A stretch of 64,000 bases of DNA from Cytidiella melzeri (lineage: Eukaryota; Basidiomycota; Agaricomycetes; Polyporales; Irpicaceae), in NCBI GenBank assembly GCA_022592445.1, contig JABYQR010000238.1, positions 1 through 64,000 on the forward strand, written 5' to 3'. How positions within the stretch are numbered: the stretch's first letter is position 1; the number at the start of each line of letters is the position of its first letter. Below the pieces are notes generated by a model that was not told the DNA's origin, ran no database searches, and saw only the letters and a list, made by a program, of their open reading frames with translations. A program made the position numbers and the translations under genes. Of this stretch, positions 25,487 to 34,967 are shown in pieces.

Positions 25487-27037
25487 TCATTGACGAAGTT
25501 CGAAAGATGCGAACGCCAGGTCATATCCTCCGAATTCGTAGTTGATTTTGTCGGTGCGTCTGTACAGCCCCGAAAAGTGGTTGTTGGCCCCATGACCATT
25601 GACTCCGTTGATGCCATTCATGCCGTTCACAGCCTTTGGCACGGTCAAGGCCGCCCGGAATGCCCTCTGAGCCGTCTCTACTGCGCTCTCTCCCTCCTCT
25701 TCTTCCGCATTCGCGTTGTCCTCGCTCGAGATGAACAACGTCAGGGATAATCGCCCAGGCTGGAAAATGTTGACGACGCGTCGGATTAGAGTTTTGAGAT
25801 CTGGAATCTTGCTACGCTGCGGCGATGGGGTAACAGGCAGTGGCACGTTACACTCGAAGCTAGCATAAGAATAGCCCTCTTCTGGAGTGACGTGGATGGT
25901 GTAATAACCCTCCCCGCTGCGAGTGAGATCTTTGCCCGCGTCTTCGCTCCATCTCAGTAGCGCGTTTGACGAATAGCCACAAGGGAAGAAGGAGTACGCA
26001 TCGAGACTTGTGACTTGTTGTGGGAAAAGGTCTGCAATGCCGATAGATGACGACAGGTCCAATGCATGCTTCGATGGATTGGATTCGACCACCTCGAGTG
26101 ACGACGCATGGTCAAATTGCTCACGAGCAGAGGCAGAGAGCTGAGTCATCAGGATCTCAATCGTGTAGTCCTGCTTCATGTAGTCGGAAGGCTCAGCCGC
26201 CTCTGCCTCCTCGTCCGTCTCACTCAGCTGGACCGGCGGCGTGACGGGTGAGCTCGACGTGGACGAAACGGAGGAGGTCTCGCCAGGAGTAGTGATGTAC
26301 AGCAGCCAATGGTCCCCATTCACCTTTCCTACGGTATAAGCAGCACCGTTGGGGAAAATACGGTCGAGAAAATCAACCTCTGCCCCCCAATCTCTGTGAG
26401 GGCCTAGCTGACGCTCGGGGAACATGAAGGCCTTGCGGGAGTAGAAGCAGCGATAGACCGACGAAAGAGATGCGTAGGAGCTGGCGATTTCAAGGATTCG
26501 GGGGAGGCCTAGCAGGTTCAGAGTAGTCCCGCATGTTTTCAGGATGAGGCGGTGTGGAGATACGAAAAAAGAAGATTCACTACGGGCGAGGATAATTAGC
26601 ACATACAGCTCACTGCGTGATGTCAGGGAAGGCAAAATATTGAGACTGATGAGGGCTCGCGTTTGGGCCGACAGGAGCTCACTCCACGCATTCATCCGTC
26701 GGCGGTCTGAACAAGGCGACAACGGACTTGGCGCAGTGATTCCGCAGACGACAAATAGCCGAGGTTTGCTCTGGCAGCATCGCAAAATATACAAGTCTGG
26801 TTGATAAACTCACCTGAGGAGATAGGCATCCATTTCGGTGCCCTCGACAACAGAAAGAATCTTGCACTTGACGATGTCGAGCATTTCCTCCCATATTGCC
26901 CTTGGGACCTTCCTGAGGCCTAGTTTTCCATCCTGGCTGTCGGATGCGTCGGGAAGTTCTGCGGGGGACGGGGCAAACCAGATTTCGAGCAGCTTCTCGG
27001 GGCCCTCAAACGGTCCTGCTGATTGGGAGGTTTCCAT
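25487..27037 (-). CDS. SPE2: S-adenosylmethionine decarboxylase proenzyme
   Basis: The enzyme makes decarboxylated AdoMet, the aminopropyl donor for spermidine and spermine. Two exons (26814-27037 and 25487-26579) give 438 residues. Family marks are FEGPEKLLEIWF at the start, AYLLSESSFFVSP at the exon junction and ILKTCGTT after it. The second Ser of SESS is where the proenzyme cuts itself to form the pyruvoyl cofactor. Later segments GYYTIHVTPEEGYSYASFE and FELRQ also fit. The intron between YLL and SESS is about 234 bases, much longer than others in the window. An insert rich in Ser/Asp/Glu separates the conserved blocks. It is divergent from the coiled-coil gene at 27413. Confidence 0.95.
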
Positions 27038-27072
27038 ACGGTACGAGAACCAAAACAAGGGACTCCAGGACG

Positions 27073-27159
27073 CTATCGCAGAGCAGACTTGTAGAGTAGA
27101 GTGTGGGGGTTGTGCGGATACATGAAAATGGGAGGAGATGAAGATGGTTTGGCTTGCAT
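27073..27159 (-). promoter_or_regulatory. Possible upstream ORF in the SPE2 leader
   Basis: An ATG at 27159 opens a 28-codon frame, out of frame with SPE2, that stops 35 bases before the SPE2 start codon. Upstream ORFs that sense polyamines are known for AdoMet decarboxylase in animals and plants. Another upstream ATG is in frame with SPE2, so the leader extent must be known before this is believed. Confidence 0.35.
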
Positions 27160-27412
27160 CGATGTAACTCGAATCCTGAAAAAGTTGTCTCCTCGGTAGT
27201 TGCCGATAGCCAACCGCCGTCGCTTCGTCGCAGTTGTTCACGACGACCTCATCCATAAACACGACGTGCCAGGACACCGTCTGCTCAGCCTAGCCTAACC
27301 GTCATCACGCTCTTTGACTACCTCGAAGCTGGACTTCGTTTGACTCAGCTCGACAGCAACAAGACTGTAAAATCTTCGGATTCGTACCTGGTCATCGGCT
27401 ACTCCTTAGGAA

Positions 27413-27880
27413 ATGGCTTCAGCATCCTTTCCAACACCGTTTTTGCATTTGACGATCCCGTTGTCTCCTGTTGCTGCTGGCGGCCCTGGACTATCCGAAG
27501 ACTTCTTCGCAACTCTAGTTGCTCAAGGCACTCTGAAACCCCTCCCGAACCTATCCTTTTCCTCTTCAAGCCGCCACCAGCCCTCTGCAGCCACCACAAA
27601 GCAGGATCAACCTCGAGAGAAGCCTCTTCCCGCCGTTCCTCCGGCGACCACCAATATTCCTCCTCGGCAGATAATCTCGCTTCTCGATCTCCTGGAACGA
27701 ATGGACAACGACATGGTCAAGGAGGTGCAGCGCGTGCGCGAGAGCATCAAGGAAGCTCGCACGGAGATCGCTGAGTATAGGAACGAGCGCGACGCCCGCA
27801 ACGGTGACATGCAAACACGCAAGGCGCGAGAGAGGAGGGAGACGAAAGGCATCGACGACGAATTCTGGCTGCAAGTTTAA
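27413..27880 (+). CDS. Unknown small protein with C-terminal coiled coil
   Basis: A single open frame of 155 residues, not recognised. The N-terminal half is Pro/Ser rich (FPTPFLHLTIPLSPVAAGGP, PLPAVPP). The C-terminal half is a highly charged heptad-like helix from IISLLDLLERMDNDMVKEVQ onward, ending GIDDEFWLQV. The start ATG fits the divergent promoter shared with SPE2. The biased codon third positions and the clear coiled coil support a real gene, but the function is unknown. Confidence 0.65.
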   Translation: MASASFPTPFLHLTIPLSPVAAGGPGLSEDFFATLVAQGTLKPLPNLSFSSSSRHQPSAATTKQDQPREKPLPAVPPATTNIPPRQIISLLDLLERMDNDMVKEVQRVRESIKEARTEIAEYRNERDARNGDMQTRKARERRETKGIDDEFWLQV

Positions 27881-28159
27881 CAACGCCCCCAGGGTCATGG
27901 CCTCCGAAGCCGTCTTGCGCTTTACATGTACTATACCTCGCTATCCATGTATACCACCGCGTGTCGAGTACAAGTACTAGTGGCACTCATATGGATGAGA
28001 CCCATATGCATGGTGCTGCTGAGAGATCCAGGCAAGGGTGAGTGGGAGGCATGGCGTGACAACAAGACATATCCGGTACTAGTCACGAGCCTCAAAGGCC
28101 TTGCAGCCTCCTGTTTCTTGCATCTTGACCACTAACCGCCACCATCCTCTGCGCACATC

Positions 28160-28715
28160 ATGTGTAAGTCACCGACTCTCCTCCGGCCTGTGCACGTATT
28201 CTGAGACACTTGGTAGCTACAACGACCGAATCGGCTGGTGCAGTCAGCGCCACCTCTGATGCCACTACACGCCCAGTTCCCTCTCGCAAGCTGTCCATCG
28301 ATCCCCAGGCTGCTGAAGCTCTCGAGAAACGTCTTACACAGAGGCCTGAAAAGCAGGAGCTTGTAGAGCGCAATATACTAAAGGGTAGAATATCATCTTG
28401 TCCACTCACCTTGCCTATTCTCCGGACACTGATCAGCCGATGATCTTGTAGATGACAAGGTTGCGCCTTCTCTGCAAGCAGCTAGAGACAAGCTGCAGAG
28501 GTCCCAGCTCGAGGTATACGGTTCACATGGTTGATCCCGATAAAGCTCATACTGGCCCACTTGAACGTTAGGATAAGCTCGACCAGGCCCTCCTGCAACG
28601 TCCCAAACGCGAGGAACTCATTCGAGAGGGCATTCTCTGTGAGTGTTCAATACACAGTGCAAACTGCTCTCTGACCACATGTCCAATAGCAACTGAATCC
28701 CCTACTTCTGCATGA
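28160..28715 (+). CDS. Small two-RPEL-repeat protein
   Basis: Five exons (28160-28163, 28217-28384, 28452-28513, 28572-28638, 28690-28715) give 108 residues. Two RPEL-type motifs are visible: LEKRLTQRPEKQELVERNIL and LDQALLQRPKREELIREGIL. A third, degenerate helix (AAREKLQRSQLE) lies between them. In animals RPEL motifs bind G-actin in MRTF and Phactr proteins; small RPEL-only proteins in fungi are of unknown role. The first coding exon is only ATGT, and each splice keeps the conserved frame. The start is chosen because MSTTTESAG follows it directly after the first intron. Confidence 0.8.
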
Positions 28716-28883
28716 GCCCGAGGCCTATCTTCGAATGTCACGTGGCATTCGGTATGCAGTGTGTGTACAATTAGCGAAAGGTCTACAACGGCAAAGAATG
28801 TATTAGTACCATATCCTCGCGAAATCATGAATGTGCTATACCTATAATATAACGTGCATCCGTGACAGCCGTTTCGACAAGCA

Positions 28884-29558
28884 CTATTCTCGGTTGTTCC
28901 TGTTCCTATACTTTTCTCTCATCTCTTGCGCTGCCCTCTTCGTCCCTGCACTCCCTGCCCACCCTCGGGTTCTCAGCCAACCCACCAGCCTCGGCGTGAC
29001 AGCCGCTGTCAAGCCTACCCGTACGGGTACGAAGAGTGTCTTGTGGATGGTGTACGCGAGAACAACCATAGCCCAAAGACCCTCTGAACCGCCGTGAACA
29101 GCACTCACTGCACTGTCCATTTCTTCTCTTCCCGGCTCGACCGGCTTCACGGGTATAAAGGCAGAGACATATTCTTTGGCAGACGCGACTAAGCGTCCGA
29201 CGTATTCGGCGCCGAGTATGTTGATGCCCGCGAACGCAATGCCAAAGTCCACAGCACCAAGAATTAGGTACACGCCCAGCGCATACCAGCCGTACGACTT
29301 TATGAGATACTTGAGCTTTTGGGAAAGTGATGCGTTTGGCGGAAGGTGTGAGTCTGTTGGTGATGTTGGCGACGATGAGCGGGAGGATGTGAGGCGAGCT
29401 GGTAGGTGGTGGAAGAGGCGTGTACTGTTGCGACCGCCATGTCGCGTTAGTGAACCGACTGGTTCTGCAGCGTATCGTGAAAGCGGGAGGAGAGGCTTGG
29501 TCACTCTCGGCACGAGAGCTCGTAGGACTGGTATTCGTAGGATGACATTGCGAACCAT
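28884..29558 (-). CDS. Mitochondrial DUF1279 / FAM210-like membrane protein
   Basis: A single open frame of 224 residues. The N-terminus is Arg/Ser/Leu rich without acidic residues (MVRNVILRIPVLRALVPRVT), as in a mitochondrial presequence. The core KLKYLIKSYGWYALGVYLIL and VDFGIAFAGINILGAEYVGR is the DUF1279 signature seen in FAM210 proteins and yeast Nat2. A second hydrophobic helix (GLWAMVVLAYTIHKTLFVPV) follows, then a basic tail. It probably lies in the inner mitochondrial membrane. It is divergent from the complex I subunit-like gene, 258 bases away. Confidence 0.85.
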   Translation of the reverse strand: MVRNVILRIPVLRALVPRVTKPLLPLSRYAAEPVGSLTRHGGRNSTRLFHHLPARLTSSRSSSPTSPTDSHLPPNASLSQKLKYLIKSYGWYALGVYLILGAVDFGIAFAGINILGAEYVGRLVASAKEYVSAFIPVKPVEPGREEMDSAVSAVHGGSEGLWAMVVLAYTIHKTLFVPVRVGLTAAVTPRLVGWLRTRGWAGSAGTKRAAQEMREKYRNRNNRE

Positions 29559-29816
29559 AGGCAAGTTATTAGCGTGCGATACAGCGACAATGAGATGCGA
29601 AAGGTGGAAGGGGTGGAGAGAGATGCGTCGGTGCACAGAAAGAGAGAGAGAGAGGGTACAATTAATATTTCCTCTCAAATAAATCCGTATAAATGGTGTG
29701 GCTCACGCGTCACACCGGCGCACGGAAGGCTGCTGACATAATTGTGCCAGGACAGTTTCGGGCTCGCGTCTCGGTCGTTCACCATCGCCATCCACATCCA
29801 ACTCGTCTCGACAGTC

Positions 29817-30407
29817 ATGTCACTGGCAAGGGCTGCGTTGCTCAAGCCGAGACAGTCAGTAGTCTCCGCCCTTGTCCTCAGGAGGCCGGCATCCTCTGCG
29901 GCCCACGAAGACCACCACGAACACCACGATCACTATGAGGATACCACTGTGTACCCACAAGAGAGTAGGAGATTGTCTCTATGCCGTACAAAGCCCTTGA
30001 CGTAAACCGGTTTCTTAGGCTTTTCCAACAAGACTTGGAGAAACTGGGCACTAGGCGGACTCGCAGTCGCTCTTTTCTACAAATTCGCACCTACCCCCGG
30101 CGACGATGCGTACCTAACTCGCTGGATATCCCTATACTCTACCGACAAGTCGCTGTGGGCGGACCGGCTTCAAAAGCATCTGTTACTCTCTGCTGAAGGG
30201 CAAGTCCAGAGCTTGATTGTAGCGGACGCCAAGAGGCCGCCTGTACATCGGTACAGATATCCCCAGTGCGTGTTCACATCACAATACGCTTTTGTGATTA
30301 TTCACCATATGCGATACAGGAGTATGGAACAGCACTCGGCGTTCTCGATTCCTGTTGGCATGAGCGTCGACCTTTCGGACGTGGTGGTGAAGAGCGACAA
30401 ACCCTAG
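29817..30407 (+). CDS. Mitochondrial complex I 17.8 kDa-like subunit
   Basis: Three exons (29817-29964, 30019-30265, 30320-30407) give 160 residues. The N-terminus MSLARAALLKPRQSVVSALV followed by RRPASSA looks like a cleavable presequence. After it come a His-rich patch (HEDHHEHHDHYED) and one hydrophobic segment (NWALGGLAVALFYKFAP). The C-terminal layout, with a basic segment, a YRYPQ motif and an end in IPVGMSVDLSDVVV, resembles the fungal NADH:ubiquinone oxidoreductase 17.8 kDa accessory subunit. That assignment rests on remembered pattern, not on an alignment. It could be another small inner-membrane protein. Confidence 0.7.
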
Positions 30408-32173
30408 ATGTTCTAGTTTGTCCAGATACTCAATCCAAATTTTGCTCCGCCCTGCTCCCATGATGCCACCTCAAGATTACTATTAAAGATAGCGCACATA
30501 TGGACATCATTCTTGCTGTGCCGACCTGGGAGCAGTCGCGCATTGAGATGCTTATACGAGGCGTTCGACAAGGGCTACCATGCAATTTCAATTCATTTTG
30601 ACTGAACGATATATCACTCAACACAGCAGGCAGCAGCCTGCTGATAAGCGCTTTCTCACAAAATGGCTTGCTGGCGCGACTAAACAGTCGACCGTCTTCC
30701 CCACTCCTAAAGACGTAGGTGCGTTCAGGATTCTCGGAGAACGCACATACGTTCCATTCCCGGTCCTTGCAAAAAATCTTTCAAGTGCGTACGTCTCTAC
30801 TCAGTTGACTCGTTGCTTCATCTAGTATTGCACAGGGGAATGGCGCAGAAGCCTGGTCAACGGCGGTTTACCTTGACAGGTGTGAAACGATGTGTCACTA
30901 TGGCCGACAACATCATGTGTGAATAAGCAGAGCCGGTTGTAACCCCAGGAAGTCGGTAACCAGCTGAATGTCTATATGCTACATGCACTCAATCCGCACA
31001 GGCGTAGCTCGGTAACGGGGCGAAGCAGATGTTGAGGGCGATAACTGCGATATAGCTTTCCTCTTGCGGAGTACAGTCTACATGGTAAGGATTTTGGTAG
31101 CCTTGAGCCTATTCTTTCGGTCCTAGCTAGCGTATTGAGAAGCCCGACACTAGCACCTCGTTGCAATTGGTTTTGGTGCGTGTTCATACTACGTCCACCC
31201 ACAACATGGTACCTAAGAATGATTTTGTAGTGCTCAGGAAGCTCAGTGAGCAGCGCAATGGTCGCAAGCCGTTCAAGTGTCCTTGTTCGTCCTAGGATTC
31301 GTATATATATATATATATATATTCATGATCAAGCGTTGCTATGCTGTTATTAGACCTCTTTATTACCGTGACAATCGTGCGCAGGCAGAACAGCGTTGCG
31401 TTACGATTGCAAGCACGCCGGCCGGTAACCAGTACGCTCTCTCTTGCAAAAGGACCAGCAGACAGGCATGTTTCTATGTTAGAAAGAGGCATATGCCATG
31501 GTGAACATGTCAAGGTGAGGGCAACACTCGCTCGCTCGTAGCTGTAGTGGGGTGAGTGACAAACGAACCTGATCATGGCACTGCCAACGACGACTGACAG
31601 ATACAACACGTGATTCCTGTCATAGGCCTGTTCGCCATTGTCAACTTGCCCGACGACGCTTCTTGCTCGACATCGGCCATATGCTAGAAGCATTCGAAGC
31701 GAGATCACGCAAGTTCTCCGTTTTGTACGCTCCTGACATTGTCGTCGATGGCTGAGTGGTGAGTATGCACGTTGGTCACTTGAGAGACAGTGGTGCTCTT
31801 GGGTGCCAGTGGATCAGATGTGAACGAAACGATTGCAGTAGTAGCTGAGATGATAGACGAGGGTGTCGACGGTATGCATGGCTGTTGTAGCACAACGTGT
31901 GGGCAGAGTGAACGGTAAACTACGAGTATGGTCTGGTCTGGCGGTGTACTACTCACAAAGTCGCTATAGCTGCCGCCTTTCTCTTCCAACCACGATGATG
32001 TCCACCGTCACAAACGTGCTTCTTCAATCGAGGCATCCTCCCACTTTTAATACCTCGTCGTCGACGGATGCGTCTTCGTCAGCTCAGTAAGCATTCCCCC
32101 CTCGCTCGCCCTCTTCCCACAGCAACTCATCTCTCGCTAGCTGCGCGGTGTCCTTGAGCACTGCACACCCAAC
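30408..32173. other. Long intergenic region, no gene recognised
   Basis: A frame at 30580-30825 is open for 81 codons but has no conserved features or convincing partner exons. A (TA)n tract is at 31302-31322. The last part is the promoter of secreted copy 2. Confidence 0.45.
31302..31322 (+). repeat. (TA)n microsatellite
   Basis: Ten TA units. Confidence 0.9.
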
Positions 32174-33184
32174 ATGGTCTCCTCGCTCGTCCTACCCATC
32201 CTCGCCTTCCTTCGTCTCGTTCAGCAGCCTGCTGCCCCCCACGGCATCGTCGGCTACTACAATCCGACCGTCCAAGGAGGCTCTTGGCTCGACGACGCAG
32301 GTGATGGCTTTGGTGAACCATTAAACGTACGCTCTGTGCTGCATACGACTTGCTCCAACTGATGCCAGTACCTTTTCCCTGCAGGTCGTCATCTCCGGTT
32401 TGAGTGCCCCTCATGTATTGACCGACGACGGCTTCCTTAATTTCGCGCAGTCAATCGGCTTGCAAGTTCATCATTCCTCTACTTTCCCGCCATCACACTG
32501 ACCGGTCTCATTTTTCACTTTTAGCTCTGAAGAATGCTTTGATCTTCATTTGGGAAATCCTCAGTCCGCCAACCTCGGAGACGGCCACGGATGGGTCAAC
32601 CAGACCGTCGAGCTTCGCCAAGACTATGGTAGCCCAGATCTCGGCACTTGCTTGGAGAGTCTCATTGGCGGAAACCACCTCAGGTAGGCTGTCGCACCCG
32701 ACCACACCACAGTAAATCTCGCTAATCCACGCCGTACAGGCTCTATCGTCAAAATGGCTCCCTGGCGAACAGCGGTGCCCTCTTTCTTGCGTGCGTAACC
32801 TTGCACCCGTTTGCCTACCTCATCAGAGTCTAACGCACGGGGTCTAGTGTTTCGCAGGAAGAGCCTGTGACCGAGAACCACGACATCGAGCCGAATGGCT
32901 ACAACATTGGACGGTGAGCACCCCCACCCAAGCTGGTCTGACGCCGTGCTAAAATTATAATCCAGCGATGCTCTGGTGAAAGCTGCCGTAGGCGTCACCA
33001 AGCACAATGGCGTTTCCTACTCGACAACCGCCGAGAACTTGACCGGCGTCATGGTGGTAGGTTCAGACGGTGTTAACCATGGTAAGCCCCTACCCGATTA
33101 CATGGTCGGGTGTTCACACTCATACCCACGTCAGGTATTGATATCGATGGAAATGCCATCTTGCTCACTGTCAGGATAAACTGA
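32174..33184 (+). CDS. Small secreted protein, WLDDAG family (copy 2)
   Basis: Seven exons with the same layout as copies 1 and 3, about 223 residues. The hydrophobic start MVSSLVLPILAFLRLVQQPA serves as a likely signal peptide. Motifs are GGSWLDDAG, GEPLN, VLTDDGFLNFAQSIG, ANLGDGHGWVNQTVELRQDY, GTCLESLIGGNHLR, RQNGSLANSGALFLA, VSQEEP, PNGYNIGR and the end ILLTVRIN. The second intron (32462-32524) starts with GC (GCAAGT) instead of GT. The function is unknown; it heads a tandem pair with copy 3. Confidence 0.83.
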
Positions 33185-33683
33185 ACACTTGTTCCGTATT
33201 CGCTCCTTGCATCTCTGTCACTTTGTGTAACGACTCGTCACGATTTTAACGAACCTTTTTCGTTGTCTTCTCACTTGCTCCATCGCGGGAACAAGCTTCC
33301 TGTTTGAATGACTTTTCAACGTATTGGTCTTTCCTCATTCTCACAAGTCATAATCTGCACACGGAAGTTGGACTATCGCGCCATGAATCAAAGAAACAGA
33401 TGGTATGGGCACACATCTCAGGTCACAGACGATCTGACTAATCACCGACCACAGACCAACACTCCCACTTGTGCAATTGCATGTACCTACTCTACCATAT
33501 ATGGTCACATCACCATCTTGCAACAACTGCGCATGGATGCCACCAGGCTCACACGCACAGCAGTCATTTCTCACAGAACGATTCGCTTTGGTGGGAAAGC
33601 ACAGTCTCAATAACAGGACGGACTAGCGTGGTGCAACTAATCGTTTCACTGCCTGTCTCACAGACCACGACGGCGGTAATACC
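33185..33683. other. Spacer between secreted copies 2 and 3
   Basis: Nothing is recognised beyond promoter sequence for copy 3. Confidence 0.5.
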
Positions 33684-34740
33684 ATGCTCTCTCACCTCCT
33701 CCAAGTCGCCGTCGTCCTCATCGTCCTCCAGGCTTCAGTCACCTACGCGCTGCCTCAAGCCCAGATCGTCCAAAACCAGAGCAACGCCACGTTCTTCAAC
33801 CCACTGGACAGGGGTGGCAGGTTCTTTGCCGCGTTTGACCCCGCGGATAGTGGTCCTGGAGAGCCTTTGAACGTGAACAAACTTTCCACTGAGCCGACAG
33901 AGAAGACTGATAATTGTACAGGTCATCATCTCGGGAACATCCTCTCCCCAAGTCCTCACTGATGACGGTGTCCTGCATTTCGCCCGAGCTATTGGGTTGT
34001 GAGTGCCCATCGTCGTCTATCGTATTGCTGGGCTTAGCACTACTACTTTCCCCATAGCTCGAATGACTGCATCAGTTTCGGCAGCAACGGCTCTCCCCAG
34101 GTCGCCAACCTAGGAGACGGCAACGGGCCTCAGCCCGCGGTTTTCGAGCTTCGGGAGGACTTTGGGAACGTTGGCACTGGGGTGTGTATCGAGCAACTCA
34201 TTGGCGGGAACCATTTTCGGTGCGTCACTTTTTCTTCATGGTGGTCTCCGCGTGCTTAGCTCGACATTCTTGGTAGTGTCTATCGCCAGAACGGTACATT
34301 GGCAGATAGCGGCGCTTTGTTTCTTGCGTAAGTTTATTCAGAGTCTCTGGACAAATTCCAGTTTTGAGATGGGGATTGAACCGTCGACACAGAGTTTCTT
34401 CGGAGTTGAACGTGCTGCATAACCACACCATTTCTGCAGACGGATATAATCGAGGCAGGTGCGGGCTCTGAGTCGTTTACATACGTATCACAAAGTCGTC
34501 TTACCTAGATTTGATCTGACAGAGACTTCCTTGTGCAAGGTGCCGTTGGCCAGAAGAGCTTCAATGGGACTATCTTCAGCACCGTAGCCCAGAACCTCAC
34601 GGGAGTGATGCCCTCTGGAAGCAATAACGTGAACCACAGTGAGTGCAGCGTTGTTCCATCCCATCAACCCATTTTCATACCTTATATTAGACATCTCTGT
34701 GGACGGCAACGCAGTGTTGTTGACTGTCACAATCATGTAG
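33684..34740 (+). CDS. Small secreted protein, WLDDAG family (copy 3, divergent)
   Basis: Seven exons (33684-33872, 33922-33998, 34058-34219, 34277-34327, 34393-34458, 34523-34638, 34691-34740) give 236 residues. The signal peptide is MLSHLLQVAVVLIVLQASVT. The WLDDAG motif has become RFFAAFDPADSGPGEPLN, but VLTDDGVLHFARAIGF, ANLGDGNG, GVCIEQLIGGNHFR, RQNGTLADSGALFLA, DGYNRGR and the end VLLTVTIM are kept. All intron positions match copies 1 and 2, and all introns here are GT-AG. It is the most diverged copy. Confidence 0.83.
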
Positions 34741-34967
34741 TGCCATATGTGGATATCAGATGCATTGTACATGACCAATGCTTGTGATGAGGAAATGTTG
34801 CATTGTCAATGGGTAGCAGTTGTGCAATGGGTATGCTGCAAATACAGAACAATCAAGAGTGAAGACTTCAAAAAGGTGCGCAGTGGAAGCGATGCAGACA
34901 AAGCGTGTGGAAAGCAAGAAAAAGAAGAAGAAGAGTAAACACATATTCGTAAAGCGTGAGCGATGCA

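Noticed and set aside
30580..30825. 81-codon frame downstream of the complex I-like gene
   Set aside because: No conserved motif and no convincing neighbouring exons.
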